Part shown: positions 12,070 to 24,158 of the stretch, piece after piece
Numbering within the stretch: position 1 is the first letter of the stretch
How the letters are laid out: the number at the start of each line of letters is the position of its first letter
DNA from: Sipunculus nudus
Taxonomy: Eukaryota; Annelida; Sipuncula; Golfingiida; Sipunculidae
Direction of reading: 5' to 3'
NCBI GenBank assembly: GCA_026874595.1
Contig: CM049316.1
Location: forward strand, 44,407,695 to 44,471,694
Length of the DNA stretch: 64,000 nt
Translations under genes and position numbers: made by a program
Notes under the pieces: model-generated
Databases searched by the model: none
The model's input: only the letters and a program-made list of their open reading frames with translations
Told to the model about the DNA's origin: nothing

Positions 12070-12410
12070 TGTGTGTGCATATAATGACTCAACCAAATTG
12101 AGAGAGAGAGAAAAAAGAGACAGAGAGAAAGAAGAGAGAGAGAGAGAGCAAGAAAGAGAGACAGAGAGAGAGAGAGAAAAAAATGAGAGTTGTATGTATA
12201 CGTTATTATTACATGTAACAGGTTAACAGCTGCAATGCATGTATTTCATTGCTCGCTCCCCCTCTCTCTCTCTCTCTCTCTGTATGTATGTATTGACTCA
12301 ACCAGGATGAGAGAGAGAGAGCTTAATTAATCAATATTAAATGAATGGGTAACAAATTAAAAACATCAACATCAGAGTTTATTTCGTAAGGAAAAGTTAG
12401 TAGTAAAGAC

Positions 12411-12482
<72 letters not shown>

Positions 12483-12763
12483 ACATCTATGATAATGTGC
12501 ATTAGCACACAGCAAGAATTTATTAATAATTTTAATGACCTGTCGGTGAAATATCTCTCGATATTTTGGTACTTTACTTTGAGCAAGATAAGATAAGAAC
12601 AGTATTACATCTGCACACTAAGTTAACTAAAAGTTAGCAATGGATACACTACTGCAAGTGTGTACAGTAATCCATGACGAGAAAACGGTGTCACGGTCCA
12701 GTTCAGGTAACTGTGGCTATATGTCGATGTCCGTTTTGTGAGTCACATTTATCTGCTCAGGAA

Positions 12764-12836
12764 GGCCCTGTAGCGCAATGGATAGCGCGCTGGACTTCTA
12801 ATCCAGAGGTTGTGGGTTCGAGTCCCACCAGGGTCG
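12764..12836 (+). tRNA. tRNA-Arg (anticodon TCT)
   Basis: Identical to the gene at 9312-9384 over all 73 nt, followed by TTTT. Fourth unit of array 1. Confidence 0.97.
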
Positions 12837-13192
12837 CATAACTTTTCTTGATATGACAATAAACTGTGAATGAAACCTCAAATAATTTGCTCACATTTCA
12901 CGTCATGCCATACCTCATTCAAACAGTGCAGGGCGCTGAATAAGGATTAAAGACACCATTCCTCTTTTTCCATACGTTGGCTCCGTTTGAAGCAAAATTT
13001 CACTTCCGAGGCCCAGGCATGAACGGCATAAATCAGCAGAGAAAAATAAATAAAACATTGCGAATTCATGTAAGGTTCGTTCAGTTTTGTTATTTTTAGA
13101 TTTCGTACATTCTGTATAGGTATACATGTATAAGGTGTTTATCTAGATCTTCTGTAAAAACCCACGCATATCTGTAGATGAAATATGAAGTA

Positions 13193-13238
<46 letters not shown>

Positions 13239-13573
13239 TGTGTGTGCATATAATGACTCAACCAAATTGAGAGACAGAAAAAAAGAGACAGAGAGAAAGA
13301 AGAGAGAGAGAGAGAGAAAGAAAGAGAGACAGAGAGAGAGAGAAAAAAAATGAGAGTTGTATGTATACGTTATTATTACATGTAACAGGTTAACAGCTGC
13401 AATGCATGTATTTCATTGCTCGCTCCCCCCCTCTCTCTCTCTCTCTGTATGTATGTATTGACTCAACCAGGATGAGAGAGAGAGCTTAATTGATCAATAT
13501 TAAATGAATGGGTAACAAAATAAAAACATCAACATCAGAGTTTATTTCGTAAGGAAAAGTTAGTAGTAAAGAC

Positions 13574-13665
<92 letters not shown>

Positions 13666-13946
13666 ACATCTATGATAATGTGCATTAGCACACAGCAAGA
13701 ATTTATTAATAATTTTAATGACCTGTCGGTGAAATATCTCTCGATATTTTGGTACTTTACTTTGAGCAAGATAAGATAAGAACAGTATTAAATCTGCACA
13801 CTAAGTTAACTAAAAGTTAGCAATGGATACACTACTGCAAGTGTGTACAGTAATCCATGACGAGAAAACGGTGTCACGGTCCAGTTCAGGTAACTGTGGC
13901 CATATGTCGATGTCCGTTTTGTGAGTCACATTTATTTGCTCAGGAA

Positions 13947-14019
13947 GGCAATGTAGGGCAATGGATAGCGCGCTGGACTTCTAATCCAGAGGTTTTGGGT
14001 TCGAGTCCCACCAGGGTCG
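13947..14019 (+). pseudogene. tRNA-Arg pseudogene with point mutations
   Basis: Length is normal, but four substitutions hit stems: acceptor positions 4 and 5 are A instead of C (two mismatches), the D-stem is GGGC instead of GCGC, and the first T-stem base is T instead of G. Anticodon and B box remain. Probably inactive or a substrate for tRNA surveillance. Fifth unit of array 1. Confidence 0.85.
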
Positions 14020-14374
14020 CATAACTTTTCTTGATATGACAATAAACTGTGAATGAAACCTCAGATAATTTGCTCACATTTCACGTCATGCCATACCTCA
14101 TTCAAACAGTGCAGGGCGCTGAATAAGGATTAAAGACACCATTCCTCTTTTTCCATACGTTGGCTCCGTTTGAAGCAAAATTTCACTTCCGAGGCCCAGG
14201 CATGAACGGCATAAATCAGCAGAGAAAAATAAATAAAACATTGCGAATTCATGTAAGGTTCGTTCAGTTTTGTTATTTTAGATTTCGTACATTCTGTATA
14301 GGTATACATGTATAAGGTGTTTATCTAGATCTTCTGTAAAAACCCACGCATATCTGTAGATGAAATATGAAGTA

Positions 14375-14414
<40 letters not shown>

Positions 14415-14735
14415 TGTGTGTGCATATAATGACTCAACCAAATTGAGAGAGAGAAAAAAAGAGACAGAGAGAAAGAAGAGAGAGAGAGAGAAGGAAAGAG
14501 AGACAGAGAGAGAGAGAAAAAAAATGAGAGTTGTATGTATACGTTATTATTACATGTAACAGGTTAACAGCTGCAATGCATGTATTTCTTTTCTATAAAG
14601 GAACTGTTACGTTTACCTTTTACAAGCACGAAGCGGCCTTTTGAAATAAGAAATCTTGGTTAAAATCGTTGAGACAGTAATTATAAGCTGCAGGGAGAGC
14701 CTGTTTCCTATTCGTGATGTCCGTTTTGTATAAAT

Positions 14736-14935
14736 CAGGGGCGGACCCGGGGGGGGGGGGGGATAGCGGATTTAACCCCCTTACTGCGAGAAATTATACG
14801 TTTTATTCAGTGCATGTTATGCCCTAAACTTTAAAGGCTAACTCCACTTCCGGGTATTGTGGACACCTTTAAGGGCGTTAGTCCTTCGGCAAAACAGTAA
14901 CCCGAAACCCTCCTAAATTCCTGGATCCACCCTTG
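14736..14935 (+). mobile_element. hAT-like MITE, copy in module A
   Basis: The element is 200 bp. Its left end is CAGGGGCGGACCCGG with a long G-run, and its right end CTGGATCCACCCTTG is the inverted partner. The interior contains GTCCCCCTTACTGCGAG-like sequence and no coding frame. An 8-bp target duplication is not evident. The same element occurs at 24386-24577 and 42237-42438, and truncated in every array 2 unit. Confidence 0.75.
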
Positions 14936-15984
14936 CACAGTTTTGAATTATATCTGTAAAATACACGTCATAACGCACCAGGACATCCTTATCCAGGCGA
15001 CACAGCCCTGGGGAATTTACCTGAGGTAATTACATGCATGTATAAAGATTCCATTGAGGTTGACTTTGCAGGATGTTTCACCTAGATTATATACATTATA
15101 TGTACATTAATACTCCAAGATATATTTGTCAATGACAGATCAGGAGAAAACGTGCAGAATTTAAAGTCTTGGGAAATAGAAAGACGCGTTAAAAAATCAT
15201 ATTTCAGTTTCATGAGGTAATGACATACAAGGTTTCCCTGGAGAGTATGATTCCCTGTGAAAGCATGTTTCACCGTGGTTATGTATATCATATATAAGTT
15301 AATACACTTTTATATATTTATAATCACATATTTTGCGGCATGCACATAGAAAGTATAATGGAAACATTGTATTTAATTTCAAAAAAGGTAAATGCGATAT
15401 TACCGTAAAATAGTAACAAATGTCTAATATACCACAATGTAATATTATACCACGATTTAATATATACTATACCCCGATGTAATAAACTAGCTGTTCCCCC
15501 ATAAAATCATATACTACCGATCTATCAATGCTGATATAAGACTAAAAAGAAAGATTCTTAAAAGAACAAAGCCTATAAGGTAAGTTAAATAATGTGACTC
15601 ATGCATGTGACGTTGGTGACTTAAACCTGTAGGGTTAAATATATTGATGTTGGCTTATTGTTCGCGAAACGTTTTTTTTTTCAAGATTTTTAACAATTTC
15701 ATTGTTTCTCGAAGGTTATATTTTCGCGATCGGTAGCACCTGCACCAAAACTGATTAGTTAAAATATACGATAAATCCTAAGATTCGACCAGGATCCACC
15801 CGAGAGAACGAGCAGTAACTCTTGATCTCTATAGACAGATAATATGCATGAAAGATCTGATATCAATCAAAATGTCAATTTTTCATTTACATGTTAAATA
15901 TATTTTCATTATTTATAATATCAATAATTTGGCTTTTTACTTTAAAACCTGCAGGCGTGGTCACGTGACGACATACTTAAAATG

Positions 15985-16602
15985 TCATTCATATCTAATA
16001 CTTATAAAAGGAATTCGGTTCACGTTTGTTCGCAGTGTTCTCTTAAATCACGTTGTGTACAATACTGTGCCATACATCATTTTAAAGGTTATTATCCCCG
16101 CAGTGACATAGGCGATATGAGAATAAATAATTTTTAATGTACACATAATTTTGCTTGATTTTTCCCGTTTTTATTGACTTGCACTGAGGTTAGACCGAGC
16201 ACAGCTGAACTGCCTTCGGCAATGACCGGAAAGCGTGCATCGTGGTCACTCAGCCTCAGACTATTGTTCATATTAATAACGCTTGCTTTCAGTCTTCAGA
16301 ATTCAGTCAAATATAATCGAAAACCTAAATGCCCCCGAGTCTCATTTCGTTTCGTAATGTAAACATCATTACTGACCAGGTCTTCAAGGTAAACATACCG
16401 GGGTATGAATTTCTTGCCACGAGCACAGCGCAACAAAATAAATGTAAAAATTATTTATATATATCTCATTGAGACAGTTTTCCCACTGAAAACCTATATT
16501 TTCGTTAACTTTTAGAAAAAATGAGCCAACATTCCACATCCCAGTAAATATATCTCCCCAACCCCGGTAATAAGCCCGGTATACCGGGTATATCAGCTAG
16601 TT
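15985..16602 (+). mobile_element. Dispersed repeat inserted in module A
   Basis: Modules B and C pass directly across this point, so about 0.6 kb is an insertion in A. The part from about 15996 to 16530 is present inverted at 53565-54480, where it is interrupted by ~420 bp of other sequence. Shared landmarks are AAAAGGAATTCGGTTCACG and ACCGGGGTATGAATT. No inverted ends are visible. The class is unknown. Confidence 0.7.
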
Positions 16603-17320
16603 TAGTCATAAAAGAGTTTTCACAAAACCCCCCTGTTTGAACAGAAACCCCCTGTTAAACAGTTCTTTTACCAAAATGGTTTCTGTTAGTTAGTGGAAAC
16701 CTTTTCTTGAACAGACTCCCTTTCAGAATCCTTTGAAAACCTTTTATTTTTGTATACATCTATTTAGATGAGCCGTCTTATTCACAAAGTTTTCATTTGT
16801 TCATTTTCCGTTAAGCGAACATGGAGAATTTGAAACCCTTGCAAATAACAATCCAACCACAGTATAGCAGCAACTGTGTACCACTATTTTAACCATCATG
16901 ACGTCACATTTTTATATCATGGCATGTAAGCCTACTTCAGGGCTTGAGCCTAGTATGTTTTTGAAACAGAAGCCCGACTACCGATTAGGGTATAATCATA
17001 CGGCTTGCTATAAGGGCGGGGAAGTCTCACGACATGTTATAGTGTAAACATCAGTCTGTAACATAAAGTCATAAAACTGTCATCATGTCATCGATATTAT
17101 AACACTGTAAAACTTGATATCCATATAATGTATCTCTTTTTGAAGATATATATGACACAGCTGGTATTTTACAAAGAGTTAATTGGCTATTTCTACTCAG
17201 TTTATTTTTCATGAAGATGAAAAGAAATCTTAAAAGAGCCCAAGAATGCAGTGATCATTGAATAACATGTAAACAGATGTATAGAAGCGACCAAATCGAG
17301 GCAATTTTTTTCAACTCTAA

Positions 17321-18387
17321 AGGGGTGTTTCCATGTACGAATATTGTTACAGATGTCTTTGAGCTGTTGACATGTCTCTTTTATTGTGCGGCGCTAGCAT
17401 TGTCCGTTGCCATATGTTGCTGACTGTGTATTATGTATTATGTATTATGTATTCTTCTTTAGATTTTTCGGGAAATGGAAAGTTCTCGGCTTGAGATGAG
17501 AAGTTACAAATAGGGGTTGTGTTTTAGAGCCGAGAGAGAGGTGAGAGAATAGTCCAGCGGACACAGAAGAGTAGACCTTTTCCTATAATTGCGGCAGTTA
17601 CAGCGTTTCTTCTAAATTTGTGACGGATTTTATAGTCTTTAGTATACCTTTCGGATCACTGCCAGGATTTCACTTTTTGATTGCAGTAGATTGATTTTGT
17701 GATTACATTGGACTATTACCCCTGAGAAGATTTGTGTGAACTGTTCATCCGGCTAATACATTTTAAAGGACTTGTGACAGTGGTGGTATCCAGGTACTGT
17801 GCACTTTGTTAATCATGCTGTGTGATTGTATTGATTTGCTGTTGTTGTGCTGTGTAATGGTATTGATTTAGTGTATTGTAATGTTAGGATTGCTTTAAGA
17901 ATAAATAATAATTATTTGTTAACAAAAAAAAAACACTGACTTCTTTATTCATTCCCTTAGACATTTCACGTTGCCTTGTGTTACAGATCTGATTTTTTTT
18001 TATCTCCATTACAAAATTTATGTTCGTCACGACTATGTGATCTGTTAATATTAGGTTCCGTAACAATATATATGCGTATGTGGTTATATGCGTGAAAAAA
18101 AATAGGTGTTTCCATGTGCGCGTAAAGCCGCGTATATGCGTGAACTGGCACACTTATATATTTTTTTCAGTGGAACGAGCAGGCCTTCCACAAAAAAAGT
18201 GTGAAGTGACGTCATTTAACCCTGAATCCCTGAGTTCACGCAGAGCTTATGCGTTAAAATCGCCACAGGAGCGATTTCCAGGCATATACGCACATACGCT
18301 GGCGGACACATGGAAACACCCCAGTTACAAAATCACATAAGCGATTTTTCCGCATATTCGCATATACGCGCACATGCAAACACCTCC
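17321..18387 (+). mobile_element. Harbinger-like element, module A copy
   Basis: The left end AGGGGTGTTTCCATGTACG and the inverted right end (…CACATGCAAACACCTCC) are flanked by TAA on both sides (17318-17320 and 18388-18390). A 3-bp TAA/TTA duplication is the signature of PIF/Harbinger elements. The subterminal region repeats a GCGCGTAAAGCCGCG-type motif. No transposase is encoded. The interior 17405-17926 has promoter-like features (see findings). The orthologous copies are 26407-27409 and 44271-45123. Confidence 0.7.
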
Positions 18388-18391
18388 TAAT

Positions 18392-19470
18392 TAGTCAGAG
18401 GCCCAAACTCTGTACTGTGCAAAAATAGGTGTGTACCTTACAGCCTCAGATATAAATCTTTAACCTCTTACATGTTTAAAAGATCCACCCTAGAGATTGG
18501 AAAGTAATGTTGGCAGTCCCAATACTCTTTCAAAAGTACTTTTAGTATTGCTTTTTTTCGGAAGGTTGAGTAATTTTATGACTTCTTAGTTACCTACTTC
18601 TGATCCGTTTTTAATTCACAGCTGCTACTTGCTTGTATATATTTTCACAAATATGGTACCATTGATTAGCTAAGAACTAGGGCTCTGACAGCTGTAAGAA
18701 TTTTTTCGACAATGCTTTTATTTTAGCGATTGTGAGCCCTATAACTTACCCAAACCCCTCAAATTTTCCACAATTCTAGAAACATTTCCTATGCACGTAC
18801 ATTTGTTTCAGCTTATGATTAATTTTAGATTTTTATGCAATGGCCATGGGATTTTCTATCAAATGCATGTCTATTCTTACTGAAATCTTCATGTTTTCTT
18901 CAGTTTTCCTTGAAATAAGAAAATTTTTTTATCCGATTGTAATTTTCAGCACGGCAGCGCATTTGCTGGTTAAAGATAACCTTAACTGAAGCACAGATAC
19001 AGAAAGCACAGATACAGACAAAATGGTAATATAAACCTCCCACAAACGTTTTATATATAGCACTTTACAAAAGGGCATAACGAAATTATCCAGATCTGCT
19101 CCACCAACAAAAATTCGCCGGACCATAGATAAAGGAAAATTTGTACCAGTAATGAGGTCCAAAGCAGCAAAACCAGACATTAACAAAACAATGTCCTGTA
19201 CATGTAGGACATCAAAATGCTACATTTAAAGATATAACTTACTGTTTTAGTCCATTAAGGGACTGAGAAAGCCAAATTGGGCTAATCGCACAAAAATGTA
19301 TACAGCTAGTACAAAAAATGCTCCTTGCAATGTTGTGCAAAAGTGTCCTGATTGCCAACATTGGTTTTCTGATTCCCAAGATGTCTACCTCTACGAAAAA
19401 TAAAGTGAAAATTTTATATCAGCCCGGGCAATTTTTTTTTTCAAAATTACTTGTTTTGGCCCCCTGACTA
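18392..19470. mobile_element. Inverted-repeat transposon (TAGTCAG ends), non-autonomous
   Basis: The 1079-bp insertion begins TAGTCAGAGGCCCAAA and ends with the inverted TTTTGGCCCCCTGACTA. It is flanked by TAAT on both sides (18388-18391 and 19471-19474). Modules B and C have the uninterrupted TTAATATCAT at this point, which gives an empty-site control. I recognise no transposase. The minus-strand frame at 18929-19186 has no known domain. Superfamily unassigned. Confidence 0.8.
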
Positions 19471-19546
19471 TAATATCATATGATATTACTTTGTCATAAA
19501 TCAGAATAGAGGGCATCAAGTACAAATCCTTACCGCTTCAAGTACA

Positions 19547-19548
<2 letters not shown>

Positions 19549-19592
<44 letters not shown>
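19549..19592. repeat. (AT)n microsatellite
   Basis: 44 bp. It follows TTCAAGTACAAG, the same context as the (AT)n at 27488 and 45202. Confidence 0.95.
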
Positions 19593-19594
<2 letters not shown>

Positions 19595-19930
19595 ATATAA
19601 ATTATTTGGGTGTCGGATTTCACTGTCATGTCACATGGTAAAGTATTTTTGTTTTTAGAGGGAAATTATTGTTTATTAGAGGTAAAGACATAAATGTTTT
19701 CAGAGATGTTACAAATTTTAGTAACATGCATTAATGTGCAATATCACACAGCACGATTTTTTTTTATCATGTTAACGAACTGTCGGTGAAATTTCTCTCG
19801 ATATTTTGGTACTTTACTTTAAACACGATAAGATAAGAACAGTATTACATCTGCACACTAAGTCAACTAAATGATAACAATGGATACACTACTCTAGGTG
19901 TGTACAGTTATTTGTGACGAGAACTCGGTG

Positions 19931-19934
19931 TCAT
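19931..19934 (+). other. Deletion scar where a tRNA-Arg was lost
   Basis: In intact units GGTGTCACGG lies upstream of the tRNA and CTTCATACGTTGG about 90 bp downstream of it. Here GGTGTCA runs straight into TACGTTGG, so the interval with the tRNA is missing, and the breakpoint shares the bases TCA. Confidence 0.85.
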
Positions 19935-20238
19935 ACGTTGGCTCCGTTTGAAGCAAAATTTCACTCCCGAAGCCCAGACATAATTAAAGAAAGGCATAAA
20001 TCGGCAGAGTGCGAATTTGTGTAGCGTTTGTTCAGTTTTGTTATTTTTAGATTTCGTACATTCGGTACAGGTATAAGGTGTTCATCTGGGTCTCCTGTAA
20101 AAAAAAACAAGCATACATATGACTGTAGATGAAATGAGTATAAATATGTTTCTCTCTCTCTCTTTGTGTGTGTGCGTGTGTTTGTGTGTACGTGAGCATA
20201 TATTGACTCAACCTAATTGAGAGAGAGAGAAAAGGGGA

Positions 20239-20276
<38 letters not shown>

Positions 20277-20538
20277 AAGAAAGAAAGAGAGAGACAGAGA
20301 GAGAGAGAGAAAAAATGAGAAAGAGTTGTATCTATACATTATAATCAACAGGTGAACAGGTGCAGTGCAGGTATTTTTTTTTCTTTAAAGAAATTTTTAT
20401 ATAGAAATGTTACGTTTACCTGTAACAAGCACGACTCGGCCTTTTGAAATAAGAAATCGTTGTTAAAATCATTGAGACAGTAATTATAAGTTACATGGAG
20501 AGCCTGTTTCCTATTCGTGATGTCCCTTTTGTATGAAT

Positions 20539-20625
20539 CAGAGGCGGACCCGGGGGGGGGGGGGGGGGGTAGCGGATTTTTCCCCCTTACTGCGAGAATA
20601 TACCTTTATGCAGTGTTATCCCTAA
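20539..20625 (+). mobile_element. Truncated hAT-like MITE in array 2 units
   Basis: The left terminal CAGAGGCGGACCCGG with G-run is present, and the right half is absent. The same truncation is found in the units at about 21811, 23095 and 30831, so it predates the unit amplification. Confidence 0.7.
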
Positions 20626-21071
20626 AATATCTCTCATCCTGGTTGAGTCAATACAAAGAGAGAAAGAGAGACTAAATTAATCAATATTAAATGAATCGCC
20701 AACAAATTAAAAAACATCAACATCAGAGTTTATTGCGTAAGGAAAAGTAAGTAGAAAAGACGTTTACACTACATGTATGTTTTTTTTATAACATCTATGA
20801 TAACGTACATTATCACATAGCACGAGTTTTTTTTATAATGTTAACGATCTGTCGGTGAAATATTTCTCGATATTTTGGTATTTTACTTTGAACACGATAA
20901 GATAAGATCAGTATTACATCTGCACACTAAGTTAACTAAATGATAACAATGGATATACTACTCTAGGTATGTTCAGTAATCCGCGACGACAACTCGGTGT
21001 CACGGTCCAGTTCAGGTGACTGTGGCTATGTCGAATATCCGTTTTATGAGTCACATTTGCATAGCCAGGAA

Positions 21072-21144
21072 GGCCCTGTAGCGCAATGGATAGCGCGCTG
21101 GACTTCTAATCCAGAGGTTGTGGGTTCGAGTCCCACCAGGGTCG
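21072..21144 (+). tRNA. tRNA-Arg (anticodon TCT)
   Basis: The 73 nt are identical to the array 1 genes although the flanks have diverged, which suggests purifying selection or gene conversion on the tRNA itself. TTTT follows at 21151. Array 2. Confidence 0.97.
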
Positions 21145-21521
21145 CACACTTTTCTATATTGTGGATGAAACTTCACACAATTCGCTCAAATTTTACATCT
21201 GCCATGCTTCATACGTTGGCTCCGTTTGAAGCAAAATTTCACTCCCGAAGCCCAGACATAATTAAAGAAACGCATAAATTGGCAGAGTGCGAATTTGTGT
21301 AGCGTTTGTTCAGTTTTGTTATTTTTAGATTTCGTACATTCGGTACAGGTATAAGGTGTTCATCTGGGTCTCCTGTAAAAAAAAAAACAAGCATACATAT
21401 GACTGTAAATGAAATGAGTATAAATATGTTTCTCTCTCTCTCTTTGTGTGTGTGCGTGTGTTTGTGTGTACGTGAGCATATATTGACTCAACCTAATTGA
21501 GAGAGAGAGAAAAGGGGACAA

Positions 21522-21552
<31 letters not shown>

Positions 21553-22337
21553 AAGAAAGAAAGAGAGAGACAGAGAGAGAGAAAAAATGAGAAAGAGTTG
21601 TATCTTTACATTATAATTAACAGGTGAACAGGTGCAGTGCAGGTATTTTTTTTTCTTTAAAGAAATTTTTATATAGAAATGTTACGTTTACCTGTAACAA
21701 GCACGACTCGGCCTTTTGAAATAAGAAACCGTTGTTAAAATCGTTGAGACAGTAATTATAAGTTACATGGAGAGCCTGTTTCCTATTCGTGATGTCCCTT
21801 TTGTATGAATCAGAGGCGGACCCGGGGGGGGGGGGGGGTAGCGGATTTTTCCCCCTTACTGCGAGAATATACCTTTATGCAGTGTTATCCCCAAAATATC
21901 TCTCATCCTGGTTGAGTCAATACAAAGAGAGAAAGAGAGACTAAATTAATCAATATTAAATGAATCGCTAACAAATTAAAAAACATCAACATCAGAGTTT
22001 ATTGCGTAAGGAAAAGTAAGTAGAAAAGACGTTTACATTTCATGTATTTTTTTTATAACATCTATGATAACGTACATTATCACATAGCACGAGTTTTTTT
22101 ATAATGTTAACGATCTGTCGGTGAAATATTTCTCGATATTTTGGTATTTTACTTTGAACACGATAAGATAAGAACAGTATTACATCTGCACACTAAGTTA
22201 ACTAAATGATAACAATGGATATGCTACTCTAGGTATGTTCAGTAATCCGCGACGACAACTCGGTGTCACGGTCCAGTTCAGGTGACTGTGGCTATGTCGA
22301 ATGTCCGTTTTATGAGTCACATTTGCATAGCCAGGAA

Positions 22338-22410
22338 GGCCCTGTAGCGCAATGGATAGCGCGCTGGACTTCTAATCCAGAGGTTGTGGGTTCGAGTCCC
22401 ACCAGGGTCG
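22338..22410 (+). tRNA. tRNA-Arg (anticodon TCT)
   Basis: Identical 73-nt gene with downstream TTTT. Array 2. Confidence 0.97.
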
Positions 22411-22781
22411 CACACTTTTCTATATTGTGGATGAAACTTCACACAATTCGCTCAAATTTTACATCTGCCATGCTTCATACGTTGGCTCCGTTTGAAGCAA
22501 AATTTCACTCCCGAAGGCCAGACATAATTAAAGAAAGGCATAAATCGGCAGAGTGCGAATTTGTGTAGCGTTTGTTCAGTTTTGTTATTTTTAGATTTCG
22601 TACATTCGGTACAGGTATAAGGTGTTCATCTGGGTCTCCTGTAAAAAAAACAAGCATACATATGACTGTAGATGAAATGAGTATAAATATGTTTCTCTCT
22701 CTCTCTTTGTGTGTGTGCGTGTGTTTGTGTGTACGTGAGCATATATTGACTCAACCTAATTGAGAGAGAGAGAAAAGGGGA

Positions 22782-22829
<48 letters not shown>

Positions 22830-23628
22830 AAGAAAGAAAGAGAGAGAAAGAGAGAGAGAGAGAAAAAATGAGAAAGAGTTGTATCTATACATTATAATCA
22901 ACAGGTGAACAGGTGCAGTGCAGGTATTTTTTTTTTTCTTTAAAGAAATTTTTATATAGAAATGTTACGTTTACCTGTAACAAGCACGACTCGGCCTTTT
23001 GAAATAAGAAACCGTTGTTAAAATCATTGAGAATGTAATTATAAGTTACATGGAGAGCCTGTTTCCTATTCGTGATGTCCCTTTTGTATGAATCAGAGGC
23101 GGACCCGGGGGGGGGGGGGGGGGGGGTAGCGGATTTTTCCCCCTTACTGCGAGAATATACCTTTATGCAGTGTTATCCCCAAAATATCTCTCATCCTGGT
23201 TGAGTCAATACAAAGAGAGAAAGAGAGACTAAATTAATCAATATTAAATGAATCGCTAACAAATTAAAAAACATCAACATCAGAGTTCATTGCGTAAGGA
23301 AAAGTAAGTAGAAAAGACGTTTACACTACATGTATGTTTTTTTTATAACATCTATGATAACGTACATTATCACATAGCACGAGTTTTTTTTATAATGTTA
23401 ACGATCTGTCGGTGAAATATTTCTCGATATTTTGGTATTTTACTTTGAACACGATAAGATAAGAACAGTATTACATCTGCACACTAAGTTAACTAAATGA
23501 TAACAATGGATATACTACTCTAGGTATGTTCAGTAATCCGCGACGACAACTCGGTGTCACGGTCCAGTTCAGGTGACTGTGGCTATGTCGAATGTCCGTT
23601 TTATGAGTCACATTTGCATTGTCAGGAA

Positions 23629-23701
23629 GGCCCTGTAGCGCAATGGATAGCGCGCTGGACTTCTAATCCAGAGGTTGTTGGTTCGAGTCCCACCAGGGTC
23701 G
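23629..23701 (+). tRNA. tRNA-Arg (anticodon TCT), one T-stem mismatch
   Basis: Identical to the other copies except that the middle base of the 5' T-stem is T instead of G (GTTGG against CCCAC), giving a T-C mismatch. The change lies just before the B box, which is otherwise intact. It may still be transcribed, with reduced stability. Confidence 0.85.
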
Positions 23702-24074
23702 CACACTTTTCTATATTGTGGATGAAACTTCACACAATTCGCTCAAATTTTACATCTGCCATGCTTCATACGTTGGCTCCGTTTGAAGCAAAATTTCACT
23801 CCCGAAGGCCAGACATAATTAAAGAAAGGCATAAATCGGCAGAGTGCGAATTTGTGTAGCGTTTGTTCAGTTTTGTTATTTTTAGATTTCGTACATTCGG
23901 TACAGGTATAAGGTGTTCATCTGGGTCTCCTGTAAAAAAAAAACAAGCATACATATGACTGTAAATGAAATGAGTATAAATATGTTTCTCTCTCTCTCTT
24001 TGTGTGTGTGCGTGTGTTTGTGTGTACGTGAGCATATATTGACTCAACCTAATTGAGAGAGAGAGAAAAGGGGA

Positions 24075-24118
<44 letters not shown>

Positions 24119-24127
24119 AAGAAAGAA

Positions 24128-24158
<31 letters not shown>

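Larger units (their letters stand above)
9022..14588 (+). repeat. Tandem array 1: five ~1.15-kb units each carrying tRNA-Arg
   Basis: Five near-identical head-to-tail units are spaced 1137-1183 bp apart. Each runs: conserved 5' segment, tRNA-Arg(UCU) or a derivative, a segment with a 70-codon minus-strand frame, (CT)n, (GA)n-rich block, a second CT/GA pair, then (TA)n. Microsatellite length accounts for most differences in unit length. The fifth unit loses homology near 14589, where it enters the 14.6-18.4 kb module. The minus-strand frames are copies of one non-coding segment: they show no domain and the fifth copy is broken by a 1-bp loss. Confidence 0.95.
14589..18387 (+). repeat. Module A of the large duplicated module
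   Basis: This block aligns in order with module B (24245-27409) and module C (42085-45123). Differences are mostly insertions: an extra ~0.6 kb element at 15985-16602 is present only here. It begins with GTTACGTTTACC and ends in a Harbinger-like element. Confidence 0.85.

Noticed and set aside
9463-13127. 70-residue minus-strand ORF repeated in four array 1 units
   Set aside because: Identity follows from the near-identical units. No domain, it overlaps no splice signals, and the fifth copy is broken.
20997-21302. 101-residue plus-strand ORF present in three array 2 units
   Set aside because: Its conserved core (GPVAQWIARWTSNPEVV…) is the translation of the tRNA-Arg gene and its flanks. It repeats because the unit repeats.
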